From contig CAYWIM010000033.1 of assembly GCA_964458325.1 (NCBI GenBank), forward strand, positions 1-42,551: a stretch of 42,551 nt of DNA. The letters are read 5' to 3'. Source of the stretch: JAGMXM01 sp964458325 (GTDB taxonomy: Bacteria > Verrucomicrobiota > Verrucomicrobiia > Limisphaerales > UBA1319). How positions within the stretch are numbered: the stretch's first letter is position 1; every line of letters starts with the position of its first letter. The position numbers and the translations under genes are program-made. Under the pieces are notes generated by a model that had not been told where the DNA came from, did not search any database, and worked only from the letters and a program-made list of their open reading frames with translations. Below, one piece after another: positions 1 through 9,579 of this stretch.

Positions 1-48
1 GGCCCGGCGGCGCTCCCGCCAAAATCGGAAGTAATTTTTGCACAGACC

Positions 49-1266
49 CTAAGGCGCCAGCTGAAGCCACGGCAGCGGGGGCAGCTCCGGCTCTCCCGAG
101 GCCGCGCCCGCGGCAGACGCTTCGAGGTTCCTCTCGAGAATCCGCTGCACCGATTTCGCGCGCTCTTCCTCGACATGCCGGATCGCGAGCTCGCGCTCCT
201 GGGCGGTGAGCGTTCGATCGCTCTCGATGCGCTGCCGCGTGGCAGCAGCCAGCCGGTTGACCTCGTATACCGGAGGCAGAACCGACACGGGCGCGCCCAA
301 GTCGGCCAGGCCGGCCCGCGTGGTGCGGTAGACCGGATCCTGGGCAAGCTGATATTGCAGATAGCGTTCGGCTCCAAGCGTCTGCTTCAGCGACAGATCC
401 CAGGAAGACTCGAGCTCGCGGCGCTTCAGGTCCGCCCCGCCGCCGGGCTGCTGGTCCAGCGTGTCGCGGCTCCGAAACAAGTGGCGGAATTCCTCCGCCG
501 TCACGCTCAAGCCGGAGCTGCCCAGCAGCGATCGAAGGCCCGCCGCCGTCTCCGAATAGCGGAGCAGATATTCCTCCAGCTGCGCGGGGGTTAGCACTCG
601 CCCCAGCTCGGCCCGGGTCTGCTGCCGGAGGTGAGCCAGTTCGACTGGATCGCCCGGTTGATTCTCGCCCTGGGCCAGATGCTTCTGCATGCGAAGCGCC
701 GCCCGCGCCGCGATCTCCTCGACCGCCCGCCGCGTCTCGGGCGGCAACTGCCCCAAAACGGGCCCCGCCAGTCGCACCCGCGCCGGATCGGCTGTATCTG
801 ATCCACACTGTTCCCAGCCCGGTCCGAGCAGGCTTTCGAGCAGATCCCGGCGCTCGGCATCCAGCCGCTGCGAAACCTCGAGCAGGGCCTGGGCAGCCAG
901 CTGGCTCGCATCCGCCCGCCACCACGACATGTCAATCCGCGCCGACTCCGCGGCGCGCTTGCCGGTGTAGATCTGGTTCACATCGGCGACAATGATGTCG
1001 CAAATGGTGGCCTCCGGGCATCCGATGGCCCGCAGATTGCCGATATATGTGGCGTAATTGGTCGATTCCAGCTCGCTCCAGTCCATGAACTGGCGGCGCA
1101 CGACCACTTGGGGTTGGACTTGCTGGGCCGCCGGACCCGGCTCGGCTGAGGGTGTGTCCAGCTGGCTGGCATCCCGCGCATGCCTCCACCCCCAATATGC
1201 CGCAACCGCCAGAAGCAGATTCAATCCCAGCGACAGGGCCAGGACGATTGGCAAGCGGCTGCGCAT
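49..1266 (-). CDS. Membrane-anchored/secreted helical protein, function unknown
   Basis: Not recognised as a named family. The protein (405 aa from the ATG at 1266) opens with a basic stretch (MRSRLP) and one hydrophobic helix at about residues 5-25, then a Pro/Gln-rich linker. This suits an uncleaved signal anchor or signal peptide with the rest outside the cytoplasm. The remaining ~350 residues are charged and look helical, with many Glu/Arg/Leu heptad-like stretches, and the tail is Pro-rich. There is no cysteine-rich or catalytic motif I can name. A GTG at 1290 is an alternative start; neither start has a well-spaced ribosome binding site. It lies 103 nt downstream of the membrane-protein gene on the same strand. 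Proteins of this general look are common hypotheticals in Verrucomicrobiota, which is a family impression and not a database result. Confidence 0.7.
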   Translation of the reverse strand: MRSRLPIVLALSLGLNLLLAVAAYWGWRHARDASQLDTPSAEPGPAAQQVQPQVVVRRQFMDWSELESTNYATYIGNLRAIGCPEATICDIIVADVNQIYTGKRAAESARIDMSWWRADASQLAAQALLEVSQRLDAERRDLLESLLGPGWEQCGSDTADPARVRLAGPVLGQLPPETRRAVEEIAARAALRMQKHLAQGENQPGDPVELAHLRQQTRAELGRVLTPAQLEEYLLRYSETAAGLRSLLGSSGLSVTAEEFRHLFRSRDTLDQQPGGGADLKRRELESSWDLSLKQTLGAERYLQYQLAQDPVYRTTRAGLADLGAPVSVLPPVYEVNRLAAATRQRIESDRTLTAQERELAIRHVEEERAKSVQRILERNLEASAAGAASGEPELPPLPWLQLAP

Positions 1267-1369
1267 CCTTCCATTCTGCCCGAGCCCCACCCTCCACGCA
1301 ACCGCAAAGCCGCCCGGATAAGCATGCTCCGAGCAGCTTGCGCCCCCGCCAATCCAATTACCGCCCCAC

Positions 1370-2488
1370 TTAATCCCGGGATCCGGTTTCGACAGCCTCG
1401 CCGCCCGTCATCCCGATCAGTTCAGCCGCCAGGGCGCATTCGATCCCAAAGGGCAGATACCCGGCATAGCCCAGCATCGGCATTTCGAAAAGATGAAAGC
1501 GATCGACAAACGGCACGCTGTAAATCCACTTGTCCAGGCTATGGTAGTTCCACAGTTCCCAGAAAAAGCCGCAGATTACGGACGCGGCTGCCGACATCGC
1601 AATCCGCCGCCAATCCCCCTGCCCTGGATCGTTCAACAGGGTCCGTTGGCCGGCCAGCGCTCGGATGGAAGCCACGACAGCCAAAGGCGCGATCCACACC
1701 AGCGGAAACAGAAGCTCCGGCCTGATGCCGATCCCAGCCAACCCCAAGGCCGCCACAGCCAGGGCCGTCCCCGCAAGAAGCCTCGGCCTGGCCACGACGA
1801 CAGGCTTCCAGCCAGCCAATTCCCGCCACATGCTCGGACGCCCGGCCAGCCAGGCCCGCGTGGCGACAAAGGCCGGCAACACCACCGAAAACGACAGCGT
1901 CGCACGCGCCACATACTCGCCCGCTCCAAGAGCTTCAGCGCCGGCATAGTGCCAATTCCCCACGAATCGGTTCAGATATTCGAAGAGCCACCAGAACAGG
2001 GCGCTCAGGGGGAAAAGGCCGAGAAACAAGCCCGTCCGATGCGTCAGCGGGGAGCGGCCGGTCTGCCGAAAGGCCAGGGCGTTCATGGCAGCGATATACG
2101 CCAGCCACAGCGGCGTGAAGGTGTGGTGCTGCAGCGGCTGGAACCACGAAAACCGAGTCCAAGCCAGCACCCAAAATCCGCAGCCCGAAACCAAGGCCGC
2201 CCATCCCCACCAGGGAAATCCGCTCACGGGCGCGTCGGATCGGCGATGGCGCAGCCATCCTCTGGCCACGCGCCGGGCCAGCGGCCAAGTCGCCGCCCCA
2301 ACCAACAGGCCCAAGCCGCAGAATGCCGCCCAGGAGAAGGGCTCGTGCGGGACAAAAGCCGCCCGGGGTGGCATCTGGAGGTAGGGCGTCACCGATGCGC
2401 CCGCGAGCCAGACGCCTGCCAGCGGCATGCCGAGCAGCAGGACAATCCCGCCGATCCATGCCGCCGCAGCTTGTGCGCCTTTGCGCAT
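1370..2488 (-). CDS. Polytopic integral membrane protein, function unknown
   Basis: A 372-aa protein with about ten hydrophobic segments spread over its length, so an inner-membrane protein. I do not recognise the family. The C-terminal part has a distinctive aromatic/acidic pattern: FFWELWNYHS, KWIYSVPFVDRFHLFEMP, then GYAGYLPFGIE. Glu, Trp and His are spaced between membrane helices there, which could form a polar or metal site in the membrane. I place the start at the ATG at 2488 because a GGAGAG ribosome-binding sequence sits about 4 nt upstream and because a longer reading frame (to 2590) would run into the divergent homoserine dehydrogenase gene. The two genes then share a 64-nt divergent intergenic region. 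No signal peptide separate from the first helix is visible. Confidence 0.75.
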   Translation of the reverse strand: MRKGAQAAAAWIGGIVLLLGMPLAGVWLAGASVTPYLQMPPRAAFVPHEPFSWAAFCGLGLLVGAATWPLARRVARGWLRHRRSDAPVSGFPWWGWAALVSGCGFWVLAWTRFSWFQPLQHHTFTPLWLAYIAAMNALAFRQTGRSPLTHRTGLFLGLFPLSALFWWLFEYLNRFVGNWHYAGAEALGAGEYVARATLSFSVVLPAFVATRAWLAGRPSMWRELAGWKPVVVARPRLLAGTALAVAALGLAGIGIRPELLFPLVWIAPLAVVASIRALAGQRTLLNDPGQGDWRRIAMSAAASVICGFFWELWNYHSLDKWIYSVPFVDRFHLFEMPMLGYAGYLPFGIECALAAELIGMTGGEAVETGSRD

Positions 2489-2552
2489 CGATCTCTCCGC
2501 CTGAAAATTAGTTTGTCGCTCCAGGTCTTTCGGGGCAATCTGACGCCCATTT

Positions 2553-3884
2553 ATGAAGCAGGTCAACCTGGGAATCATCGGTGGCGGCACGGTCGGCAGC
2601 GGCGTCTACCACGCATGGCGCCAGAATGGCGCGCTGATGGCCTCCCGGCTGGGCATGCGCATCCACCTTGCCCAGATCGCCGTCAAGGCCTTCGATGAAC
2701 CCCGCCCCTACGCGATTCCCGAATCTATTCTGACCACCGACTGGCGCTCGATGGTTCGGCGTCCCGACATCGACATGATTGCGGAGCTGGCGGGCGGCAC
2801 GACCGTGGCTCGGGATATGGTGCTGGCCGCTCTGCGGCTCGGCAAGCCGGTCGTCACCGCCAACAAGGCCCTCCTCTCCGCCCATGGTGAAGAGCTGTTC
2901 GACGCCGCCGGCAAGTCCCGCGCCAACCTCTATTACGAGGCCAGCGTCGCCGGCGGCATCCCCATCATCAAGGCCATTCGCGAGGGTTTCGTCGGAAACC
3001 GCATCACGCGCCTTTTCGGCATCGTCAATGGCACCTGCAATTACATCCTGACCCGGATGAAGCAGGAAGGGGCTGGATTCGAGGCGGTTCTTGCCGAGGC
3101 CCAGCGCCTGGGCTATGCCGAAGCCGAACCGTCCCTGGACATCGACGGGCATGATTCGCTCCATAAGATTGGCATCCTCGCCTCGCTGGCCCACGGTTTC
3201 TGGGTCCGCCCGGAGGCCGTCCACGTCGAAGGCATCCGCGGGTTGAGCCAGGCGGACATCCAGTTTGCCGAGCGGCTGGGCTACACGATCAAGCTCCTGG
3301 GCATCATCAAGACCGCCCCGCAGACAGGCCGCCCCGGCCGCGCGGCGCGCGGATCCCGGATCCAGGTTTCCGTCTACCCCGCGCTCATCCCCAACTCCCA
3401 CGTCCTGGCCAGCGTCCACCACGTGTTCAACGCCATCTTTGTCCGCGGCGACATCGTGGGCGACACGCTCTTCTATGGCCGCGGCGCCGGCAAGGACGCC
3501 ACCGCCAGCGCGGTGTTGAGCGATGTGGCCGATGCCGCCCTGGATCTGAAGTTCGGCACCCCATGCCGCGTGCCGCCCTTTGTCCCCCACGAGCGCGCCG
3601 GGGCAGTCATGCCCATCGCCCAGGCGGTGAGCCGTTACTACCTGCGGCTGACCGTGCTCGATCAGCCGGGCGTCCTGGCGCAAATCGCCGCCATCCTGGG
3701 ACGCGCCCGGATCAGCATCGCCTCGGTCATCCAGCCCGAGGGCCACGCCGGCGACGTGGTCCCCCTCATCCTGATGACCCATGAGGCCCCTAATGCCGCC
3801 CTCGCCCACGCCCTGGATCGCATCCAGCGCCTCGCCGTCAACCGCGCGCCGCCGGTCATGATTCGCGTCGAGTCGTTCGACTGA
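2553..3884 (+). CDS. hom: Homoserine dehydrogenase
   Basis: Catalyses the NAD(P)H-dependent reduction of L-aspartate 4-semialdehyde to L-homoserine (EC 1.1.1.3) in the cytoplasm, the branch to threonine and methionine. The 443-aa length is normal for the ACT-containing form. The N-terminal Rossmann loop is GIIGGGTVGSG (about residues 7-17). The catalytic part holds GKPVVTANKALL (about 107-118), the ASVAGGIP segment, NGTCNYIL and the acid-rich EAEPSLDIDGHDSLHK segment that carries the catalytic Asp/Lys. A C-terminal ACT domain (about 355-430, starting LDQPGVLAQIAAILG) is expected to mediate feedback by threonine. It stands alone: no thrB, thrC or lysC is nearby. It converges on the rhamnosidase gene with 60 nt between them. 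No good ribosome binding site is visible. Confidence 0.95.
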   Translation: MKQVNLGIIGGGTVGSGVYHAWRQNGALMASRLGMRIHLAQIAVKAFDEPRPYAIPESILTTDWRSMVRRPDIDMIAELAGGTTVARDMVLAALRLGKPVVTANKALLSAHGEELFDAAGKSRANLYYEASVAGGIPIIKAIREGFVGNRITRLFGIVNGTCNYILTRMKQEGAGFEAVLAEAQRLGYAEAEPSLDIDGHDSLHKIGILASLAHGFWVRPEAVHVEGIRGLSQADIQFAERLGYTIKLLGIIKTAPQTGRPGRAARGSRIQVSVYPALIPNSHVLASVHHVFNAIFVRGDIVGDTLFYGRGAGKDATASAVLSDVADAALDLKFGTPCRVPPFVPHERAGAVMPIAQAVSRYYLRLTVLDQPGVLAQIAAILGRARISIASVIQPEGHAGDVVPLILMTHEAPNAALAHALDRIQRLAVNRAPPVMIRVESFD

Positions 3885-3944
3885 AGACCGCCGTCGCCGG
3901 AATCGCTCCGCGGTGCTATCAGACAGAACAATGGATTGGGCTTT

Positions 3945-6900
3945 TCAAGGATTCGTGCGCGGCGCCGTGAACCGGTACTCGCCCGAGCCGGCCAGGAAGG
4001 CGCTGGCGCCTTCGACGCTCCCCAGGTACTGAAGGTCGCCCGACTCGGCGACCGGCCGGTTCTCCTCCCGAATCGCGTCGATTTCCAGCGACGGAACGAA
4101 GATGGTCGCCATCGTGTTGGCCGGCACCACGACCCGCAGATGAAACCGCCCGCCCTCGATCTTCCAGTCGCTGACGATCTTCCCATGCATCGATATGAAC
4201 TCCGCCCGAGCCCAGGTCAAACCGCCCCCCGGACGGGGCCGAACCAGGAAATGCTTGAACGCAGGCGCCGATGGATCCAGGCCAATGCCGCCCACCACCT
4301 CGTACATCCACGCACCCACGGCGCCGAACGAGTAATGATTGAATGAGTTCATGCCCGGGTCCTGGAATCCGCGGTCCGGCGTCCATCCATCCCAGCGTTC
4401 CCAGATGGTGGTGGCGCCCTGATTGACCGAGAAGAGCCAGGAAGGATACGTCTCAGTGGTCAGCAGCCGGTAGGCCGCGTCCCATTGGCCCGCCGCTGCC
4501 AGCACGGGCATCAGGTGGCCCGTCCCCACGAATCCAGTCGACAGGTGCCCGCCCCGCGCCTCGATGTCCCCGACCAGACGGCGCACCGCCGTCTCCGTCC
4601 GATCCTCCGATAGAAGCCCGAAATAGAGGGCCAACACATATGCCGTCTGCGTGTCGCCCTTGAGCCGGCCATCGGCGCCCCAATAGGCGCGGATGAACGC
4701 GCGCCGGATTTCATCGTAGAGGGAGGCGTACTTTCGGGCGTCTTCCTCGCGCCCCAGGACGCGCGCCATGGAGCTCATCACCCGGGTGCTGCCGGCGAAA
4801 TAGGCGGTGGCCAGCAGATCCTTGGGCGTATCGGCCTGAAGCGAGAGCCAGTCGCCATACCCCTGGGCCGGGCGCAGCAGCTCGCGGCTGTTCTTCCGCA
4901 TATACTCGATCCATCGAGCCCCGGACTCGAACCGCCGCTCGAGGATCCGCGTGTCGCCATACACCCGGTAGACGGTCCAGGGGCAGATCACGCCGGCATC
5001 GCCCCACGCCGCCGTGCCCGCTCCCGCCGCCACCGCCGGCGACACATCCGTAAACGCCCCATCCGGCCGCTGCGCATCCTCCACGTCCTGGCACCACTTG
5101 GTGAAAAATCGGGCCACGTCCATGTTGAACGTTGCCGTCCGGATGAATATCTGCGCGTCGCCCATCCAGCCCAGGCGCTCGTCCCGCTGCGGACAGTCGG
5201 TCGGCACGCTGAGGAAGTTGCCGCGCTGGCCCCAGCGGATGTTGCTCTGCAGCTGGTTCAGTCCAGCATGCGAGCACGCAAACGTCCCGGCCGCCGGCGT
5301 GTCCGAATGAACGACCACGCCCGTGATCGCCTCCGCCTCCGGCCGGCCGGGATAGCCGGTCATCTCCACATACCGGAATCCATGGAACGTGAATCGCGGC
5401 TCGTAGACCTCCTCGCCGCCGCCTTTGAACACGTACTGATCCGTGCATCGCGCCCCCCGCAGGTTCGTGGTGTAGATCGTCCCGTCCGGATTGAGCATCT
5501 CCGCGAACCGCAGGGTGACGGTCGTGCCGGCCGGCGCACGCCCCTTCAGCCGCGCCCATCCCACCATGTTCTGCCCCAGATCGAACACGAACACCCCCCG
5601 CCCGGGCTCGGTCACCTCGCGCGTCTCGAGCTCCTCCGTCTTTCGTGCCGGCTCGTCCACCGCCGCCACCCGAGACACAGCGATTTCTCGCTCGATCACC
5701 GGCTTCCAGCCCGCATCGTCGAATCCAGCCCGGTCCCAGCCCGGCATCTCGAGCCGCGCATCGTAGATCTCGCCCATCAGCATGTCGGATTGGCGAATGG
5801 GGCCCTCGGCCGCCTTCCAGGATCCATCGGTCGACACGGATTCCCGGGATCCATCCGCATACAGGACCTCGAGCTGGGCCGCTGCGACCGGGCTCTGACC
5901 GTACCGGTTCCGCCCGCCCAAACCGACATAGCCCGCATACCATCCGTCTCCGAGGATCACTCCAATGGCATTGTCGCCCGGCGCCAGCAGCGAGGTCACA
6001 TCGTAAGTGTGATACTGAACTCGCCGGTGATAATCGGTCCAACCTGGATTGAAGACATCCTCGCCGACCCGCTTGCCATTCAGATAACACTCGTAGACGC
6101 CCAGGGCCGTCGCATACAGCCGCGCCTGCTGGATGTCTGGCCGCACCCGAAACGTGCGGCGCAGGAACGGCGCCGGCCCCATCGATGTCAGCTCCAGCGC
6201 TTTCCATGGCCCTTCGCCAGCCGCCGCCACCTCTTGCGCAGCCGGCCAGGACCTGTCGTCGAAACCGGCCAGCTCCCAACCTTCGGCCCGCCGATTGGCG
6301 GCCCGCCAGGAGCCTTCGGTCGCCAGCGTGACTGCATCGCCCGATTCGAGATCGACCGTGAGCCGGGCGAGTAATCCGGCGGCGGATCCCTGGTTGGTCA
6401 CGGCCACCGCCAGCAGGTTCGAGCCCGGCCGCAGGTGCCGGGTCACGTCCAGGACCGTCAGCGCCCGCCATGCGTCCTTCTGGCCGCTGCTCCGCCCCGC
6501 CGCCTGCCCGTTCAGGAACACCTCGAATTGATCGTCCGCGCTCATCCGGAGCGTGGCTTGGCGGATCCGGGCCTGGGCCGGCAGGACAAACCCGCGCCGG
6601 AAATGGCGCTCGGCCCGCGGCGCCTCCGCAGCGGGATTCCCTTCGGGATACCAGATCCATCGCGCCGAGCGCCAGCCATCGGCGTCCGCCCCGATGGGCC
6701 CATGACCGATCCAGCGCGCCTGCCAATCCCGCGGCTCGAGCAGCCCCATCTCCCAGTATGCCGGCGCGCTATACTCGCTGGGCTCCCCATCCCGATCCCA
6801 GACCCGGACCTGCCAATGACAGCGCATCCGCGATGACAGCGTTTTGCCCGCATAGACCACCTGGATCGATTGGCCGGAGCCGACCCGGCCGCTGTCCCAC

Positions 6901-7193
6901 ATGTCGGCCTGGCCCGCGCGCAATTTCTCCACGCTGCTGGCCGCTCGAATCTGATAGGCGGTCTGGCCCTGATTCCGCACCGACGACTCCAGGATCCAGC
7001 TCAGCCGCGGCGCCGTCTCATCCAGTCCGATCGGATTCACGGCGTATTCGCATCGCAAGCCCGTCACCCGGATCGGGCTGGCTGCGCGGGCCGCCAGAGG
7101 AGCCCCTCCAACAACCAAGACCAGCGCTGCCCAGCCCCAGCCGCTGCCCCAATGCGCCATGCCTCGAAACGCGAGAATTCGGAAAATGCTCAT
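3945..7193 (-). CDS. Exported alpha-L-rhamnosidase, GH78 family
   Basis: Hydrolyses terminal alpha-L-rhamnose from glycans or glycosides (EC 3.2.1.40). The sequence starts with a signal peptide ending GAPLAARA, so the enzyme is exported. After it come an N-terminal Fn3-like region, a carbohydrate-binding-like jelly-roll region (about 170-330), the Bac_rhamnosid_N segment, and the alpha/alpha-barrel catalytic domain. The GH78 active-site signature DCPQRDERLGW (about residue 665) matches the Asp/Glu/Trp set that holds the general acid, and TIWERWDGW (about residue 925) holds the general base. A C-terminal beta-sandwich follows. Length (1082 aa) is typical. The start is uncertain: ATG at 7193 gives a charged n-region, ATG at 7160 starts directly in the signal peptide, and neither has a convincing ribosome binding site. 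It is not in an operon here. Confidence 0.93.
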   Translation of the reverse strand: MSIFRILAFRGMAHWGSGWGWAALVLVVGGAPLAARAASPIRVTGLRCEYAVNPIGLDETAPRLSWILESSVRNQGQTAYQIRAASSVEKLRAGQADMWDSGRVGSGQSIQVVYAGKTLSSRMRCHWQVRVWDRDGEPSEYSAPAYWEMGLLEPRDWQARWIGHGPIGADADGWRSARWIWYPEGNPAAEAPRAERHFRRGFVLPAQARIRQATLRMSADDQFEVFLNGQAAGRSSGQKDAWRALTVLDVTRHLRPGSNLLAVAVTNQGSAAGLLARLTVDLESGDAVTLATEGSWRAANRRAEGWELAGFDDRSWPAAQEVAAAGEGPWKALELTSMGPAPFLRRTFRVRPDIQQARLYATALGVYECYLNGKRVGEDVFNPGWTDYHRRVQYHTYDVTSLLAPGDNAIGVILGDGWYAGYVGLGGRNRYGQSPVAAAQLEVLYADGSRESVSTDGSWKAAEGPIRQSDMLMGEIYDARLEMPGWDRAGFDDAGWKPVIEREIAVSRVAAVDEPARKTEELETREVTEPGRGVFVFDLGQNMVGWARLKGRAPAGTTVTLRFAEMLNPDGTIYTTNLRGARCTDQYVFKGGGEEVYEPRFTFHGFRYVEMTGYPGRPEAEAITGVVVHSDTPAAGTFACSHAGLNQLQSNIRWGQRGNFLSVPTDCPQRDERLGWMGDAQIFIRTATFNMDVARFFTKWCQDVEDAQRPDGAFTDVSPAVAAGAGTAAWGDAGVICPWTVYRVYGDTRILERRFESGARWIEYMRKNSRELLRPAQGYGDWLSLQADTPKDLLATAYFAGSTRVMSSMARVLGREEDARKYASLYDEIRRAFIRAYWGADGRLKGDTQTAYVLALYFGLLSEDRTETAVRRLVGDIEARGGHLSTGFVGTGHLMPVLAAAGQWDAAYRLLTTETYPSWLFSVNQGATTIWERWDGWTPDRGFQDPGMNSFNHYSFGAVGAWMYEVVGGIGLDPSAPAFKHFLVRPRPGGGLTWARAEFISMHGKIVSDWKIEGGRFHLRVVVPANTMATIFVPSLEIDAIREENRPVAESGDLQYLGSVEGASAFLAGSGEYRFTAPRTNP

Positions 7194-7364
7194 ATGTAAG
7201 ATGGGATCGAGTCTGAACGAACCGGATCTCCGTGTCAAAACTTCCAAGCGCCGAAGGATTTTGTCTCACGCGCAGAACCCAGGGGTGTGCATCGGGCGCC
7301 GAGCGCCTCCCGCGCCGCCGATCCGGTTGACGCTGCGCCGCAATCCGTGCATTGATAATGGCCG

Positions 7365-8183
7365 ATGAGCGAATGGAAGATCCCGCTGGAGCGGATGCTG
7401 AAGGATGTGCGGCAGCGTCCGCCCCTGGTGCACAACATCACCAATTACGTGGTGATGAACACGACCGCCAACGCGCTGTTGGCTTTAGGCGCCTCACCCG
7501 TCATGGCCCACGCGATCGAAGAGGTCCGCGAAATGACCGGCCTGGCCGACGCGCTGGTCCTCAATATCGGCACGCTGTCCGCATCCTGGATCCGAGCCAT
7601 GCTCGAATCGGCCGCGGCCGCCCGGAAGCGCCGGATCCCGGTCGTCCTCGATCCGGTGGGCGCGGGAGCCACCCGGTTTCGCACCCGAACCGCCCTGCGC
7701 CTTCTGGCCACCGGCGCCATCACCATCGTCCGGGCCAACGCCTCCGAAATCCTCGCCCTCGCCGGCCAAAAGGCCCGCACTCGAGGGGTCGACGCCGCCG
7801 ACCCGACCGCCTCCGCTCAGGACGCCGCGGTCCGCCTGGCTCGGCAGCACGGGCTGGTGGTCAGCATGACCGGCCCGGAGGATTTCGTCACCGATGGCCG
7901 GCGCGCCGCCCGGGTAGCCAATGGCCACCCGATGATGGGACGGCTGACCGGGACCGGCTGCATTGCCAGCGCGCTGACCGCCGCCCTTGCCGCGCGATCG
8001 GATGATCCCTGGCAAGCCGCCACCGCGGCGCTGGCGCTGTTCGGCCTGGCCGGCGAGCGGGCTGCCCGCGCGTGTCCGGGGCCGGGCACATTCCAGTTCC
8101 GCCTCCTCGATGCCCTGGCCCAAATCGACGCCCGCCAGCTCCGCCAGCGCGCCCGTGTCCAATGCTGCGCCCTCGCAGACTGA
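7365..8183 (+). CDS. thiM: Hydroxyethylthiazole kinase
   Basis: Phosphorylates 4-methyl-5-(2-hydroxyethyl)thiazole with ATP (EC 2.7.1.50), the salvage route to the thiazole half of thiamine. The 272-aa ribokinase-like protein shows the family signatures: PLVHNITNYVVMNTTANALLALGASPVM near the N-terminus (substrate pocket, quoted in two parts: PLVHNITNYVV and MNTTANALLALGASPVM), DPVGAGATRFR (about 95-106), the nucleotide-site segment RANASEILAL, and TGTGCIASALTAA near residue 195-207 with the Gly-Thr-Gly-Cys anion hole. No thiD or thiE is adjacent, so it would act with genes elsewhere. The leader (7248-7364) holds a stretch that vaguely recalls a THI box but is not convincing. It converges on the XylR-type regulator with only 24 nt between stop codons. 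Confidence 0.95.
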   Translation: MSEWKIPLERMLKDVRQRPPLVHNITNYVVMNTTANALLALGASPVMAHAIEEVREMTGLADALVLNIGTLSASWIRAMLESAAAARKRRIPVVLDPVGAGATRFRTRTALRLLATGAITIVRANASEILALAGQKARTRGVDAADPTASAQDAAVRLARQHGLVVSMTGPEDFVTDGRRAARVANGHPMMGRLTGTGCIASALTAALAARSDDPWQAATAALALFGLAGERAARACPGPGTFQFRLLDALAQIDARQLRQRARVQCCALAD

Positions 8184-8207
8184 CGCCCGCGCGCCCCTCC
8201 CGCGCCC

Positions 8208-9392
8208 TCAGCCCGCCCCCGCGATGTCCGCCCGGATGCCGGCGCGGCTCTGGGTGCGGTACGCATGCGGCGAATAGCCCGTCACCCGCTTGAACACCAC
8301 GCTCAGGTATTCGGTGTGCTCGAAGCCCGCCCGCTCGGCGATCACCGCCAGCGGCAGCGACGTGGTCGATAGCATGGTCTTCACGCGCTGGATCCGAATC
8401 CGGAGGATCTGCTCGTGCGGCGTGCAGCCCAGAAGCTGCTTGAACCGGCGCTCGAGCATCGACCGCGACATGGGGACCGCGCGGAGCACGTCGCTCACCG
8501 TGATTCCCACGCACGCGTTTTCGCGCATGAACCGCACCGCTGCGGACACCTTCGGGTCATCCACGGCGACGACGTCGGTCGACTGCCGCGTCGCGATCCC
8601 GATCGGCTCGATGTAGCGGGATTCGACCGCCACGGGCTCGCCGCGCAGCAGGCGATCGAGCATCGCCGCAGCCTCGTAGCCGGCCCGCCGCGCGTTGGGG
8701 ATCACGCTGGTCAGCGGCGGATCGCACAGGTCGCACAGCAGCTCGTCGTTGTGCACACCCACCACCGCCACCTCGTCAGGCACGCCCACCCCCATCCGCC
8801 GGCATGCCTCGATCACCTGCTGGCCGCGGATGTCATAGCAGGCCATCACGCCCGCAGGCCGCTCGAGCGTCCGCAGCCACTCCACGATCGCATCGATCTC
8901 CCCTTCCCACGAATCCGGCGCCCCGCCACAGGATGCCTCCGGGTAGATCCGGCACAGATACCCCGCCGACGCAATCTCGGCGGCAAAAAAGGCCGCCCGC
9001 AGCTTCGACCAGTGATACCGATCCTCGCCGCAAAATCCAAAGTGCTTGAAGCCGCGCTCCAGCAGATGCTCCGCCGCCAGCCGCGTCACCGCCCGGCTGT
9101 CGGTCACCACCCTCGGAAACGGCGAGTGCTCCAGCGCGAAGCTCAGGTCCACCGCCGGCAGCCGCGTCGCCTGAATCGTCTGCGCCATCGGCTCGCTCTC
9201 GACCCGCGCCAGAATCCCGTCTCCCTTCCACCGCCGGAACCATCGCGGACATCCCTCCCCGCGGCCATGCTCGGACAAATAGATCGACCACGGATCGTGC
9301 TCGCGCACATACGCCCGGATGCCCTGGAGCAGCCCGCGGGCGTATCCGTTGGAGGTCTCGATCAGAAGGGCGACCTTCGGGCGAACGCGCAT
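8208..9392 (-). CDS. XylR-type transcriptional regulator (LacI-like sensor + AraC HTH)
   Basis: A one-component sugar-responsive DNA-binding regulator. Residues about 5-270 form a periplasmic-binding-protein-like (Peripla_BP_3) sensor, starting VALLIETSNGYARGLLQGIR and including VAVVGVHNDELLCDLCDPPL, the LacI-family ligand-fold hallmark. The C-terminal ~100 residues are a double helix-turn-helix AraC domain: SRSMLERRFK, then LPLAVIAERAGFEHTEYLSVVFKRVTGYSPHAYR (quoted in pieces: AERAGFEHTEYLSVVFK and GYSPHAYR). This is the architecture of E. coli XylR. I start it at the ATG at 9392 because homologous proteins begin at this sensor strand; longer frames add a region with no family resemblance. 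It is divergent from the pseudopilin gene (187 nt apart) and could control the sugar-acid operon beyond it, but the inducer cannot be read from sequence. Confidence 0.9.
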   Translation of the reverse strand: MRVRPKVALLIETSNGYARGLLQGIRAYVREHDPWSIYLSEHGRGEGCPRWFRRWKGDGILARVESEPMAQTIQATRLPAVDLSFALEHSPFPRVVTDSRAVTRLAAEHLLERGFKHFGFCGEDRYHWSKLRAAFFAAEIASAGYLCRIYPEASCGGAPDSWEGEIDAIVEWLRTLERPAGVMACYDIRGQQVIEACRRMGVGVPDEVAVVGVHNDELLCDLCDPPLTSVIPNARRAGYEAAAMLDRLLRGEPVAVESRYIEPIGIATRQSTDVVAVDDPKVSAAVRFMRENACVGITVSDVLRAVPMSRSMLERRFKQLLGCTPHEQILRIRIQRVKTMLSTTSLPLAVIAERAGFEHTEYLSVVFKRVTGYSPHAYRTQSRAGIRADIAGAG

Positions 9393-9579
9393 GGGCACAT
9401 GGTAATCGCCGCAGGCCCGAGCCGCCACCCAATTCCAAGCCGGCTCGCGCGAGCAATGCGCCAATCCTTGCCCCGGGACGGCCGGCCCACCGCCTGCCGC
9501 AAAATCTCAACAAAAAAACGGAACTGCTCATGGACGCTTTCCGCCGCGAATGATTGGATGCGGCCCAGTGATTGACATC
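9393..9579. other. Divergent intergenic region, XylR-type gene / pseudopilin gene
   Basis: 187 nt between two divergent starts. It contains an A-rich patch (9509-9518, aaaaaaac) and no clear inverted repeat or convincing -35/-10 pair. Any operator for the XylR-type regulator would be expected here, but I cannot define it. Confidence 0.4.

Noticed and set aside
4711..6726. 671-codon alternative frame inside the rhamnosidase gene, same strand
   Set aside because: Gly/Arg/Ala-rich shadow frame; the GH78 frame holds all motifs without a break.
7280..7350. Possible TPP riboswitch (THI box) before thiM, with GGGGTG followed by CCGATCCGGTTGACGCTG
   Set aside because: The GATCCGGTT part recalls the 3' half of the THI box, but the nearly invariant CUGAGA element is missing (GCCGAGCG instead) and the P2/P3 pairing is poor. 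A covariance-model search would decide; a significant hit would revive it.
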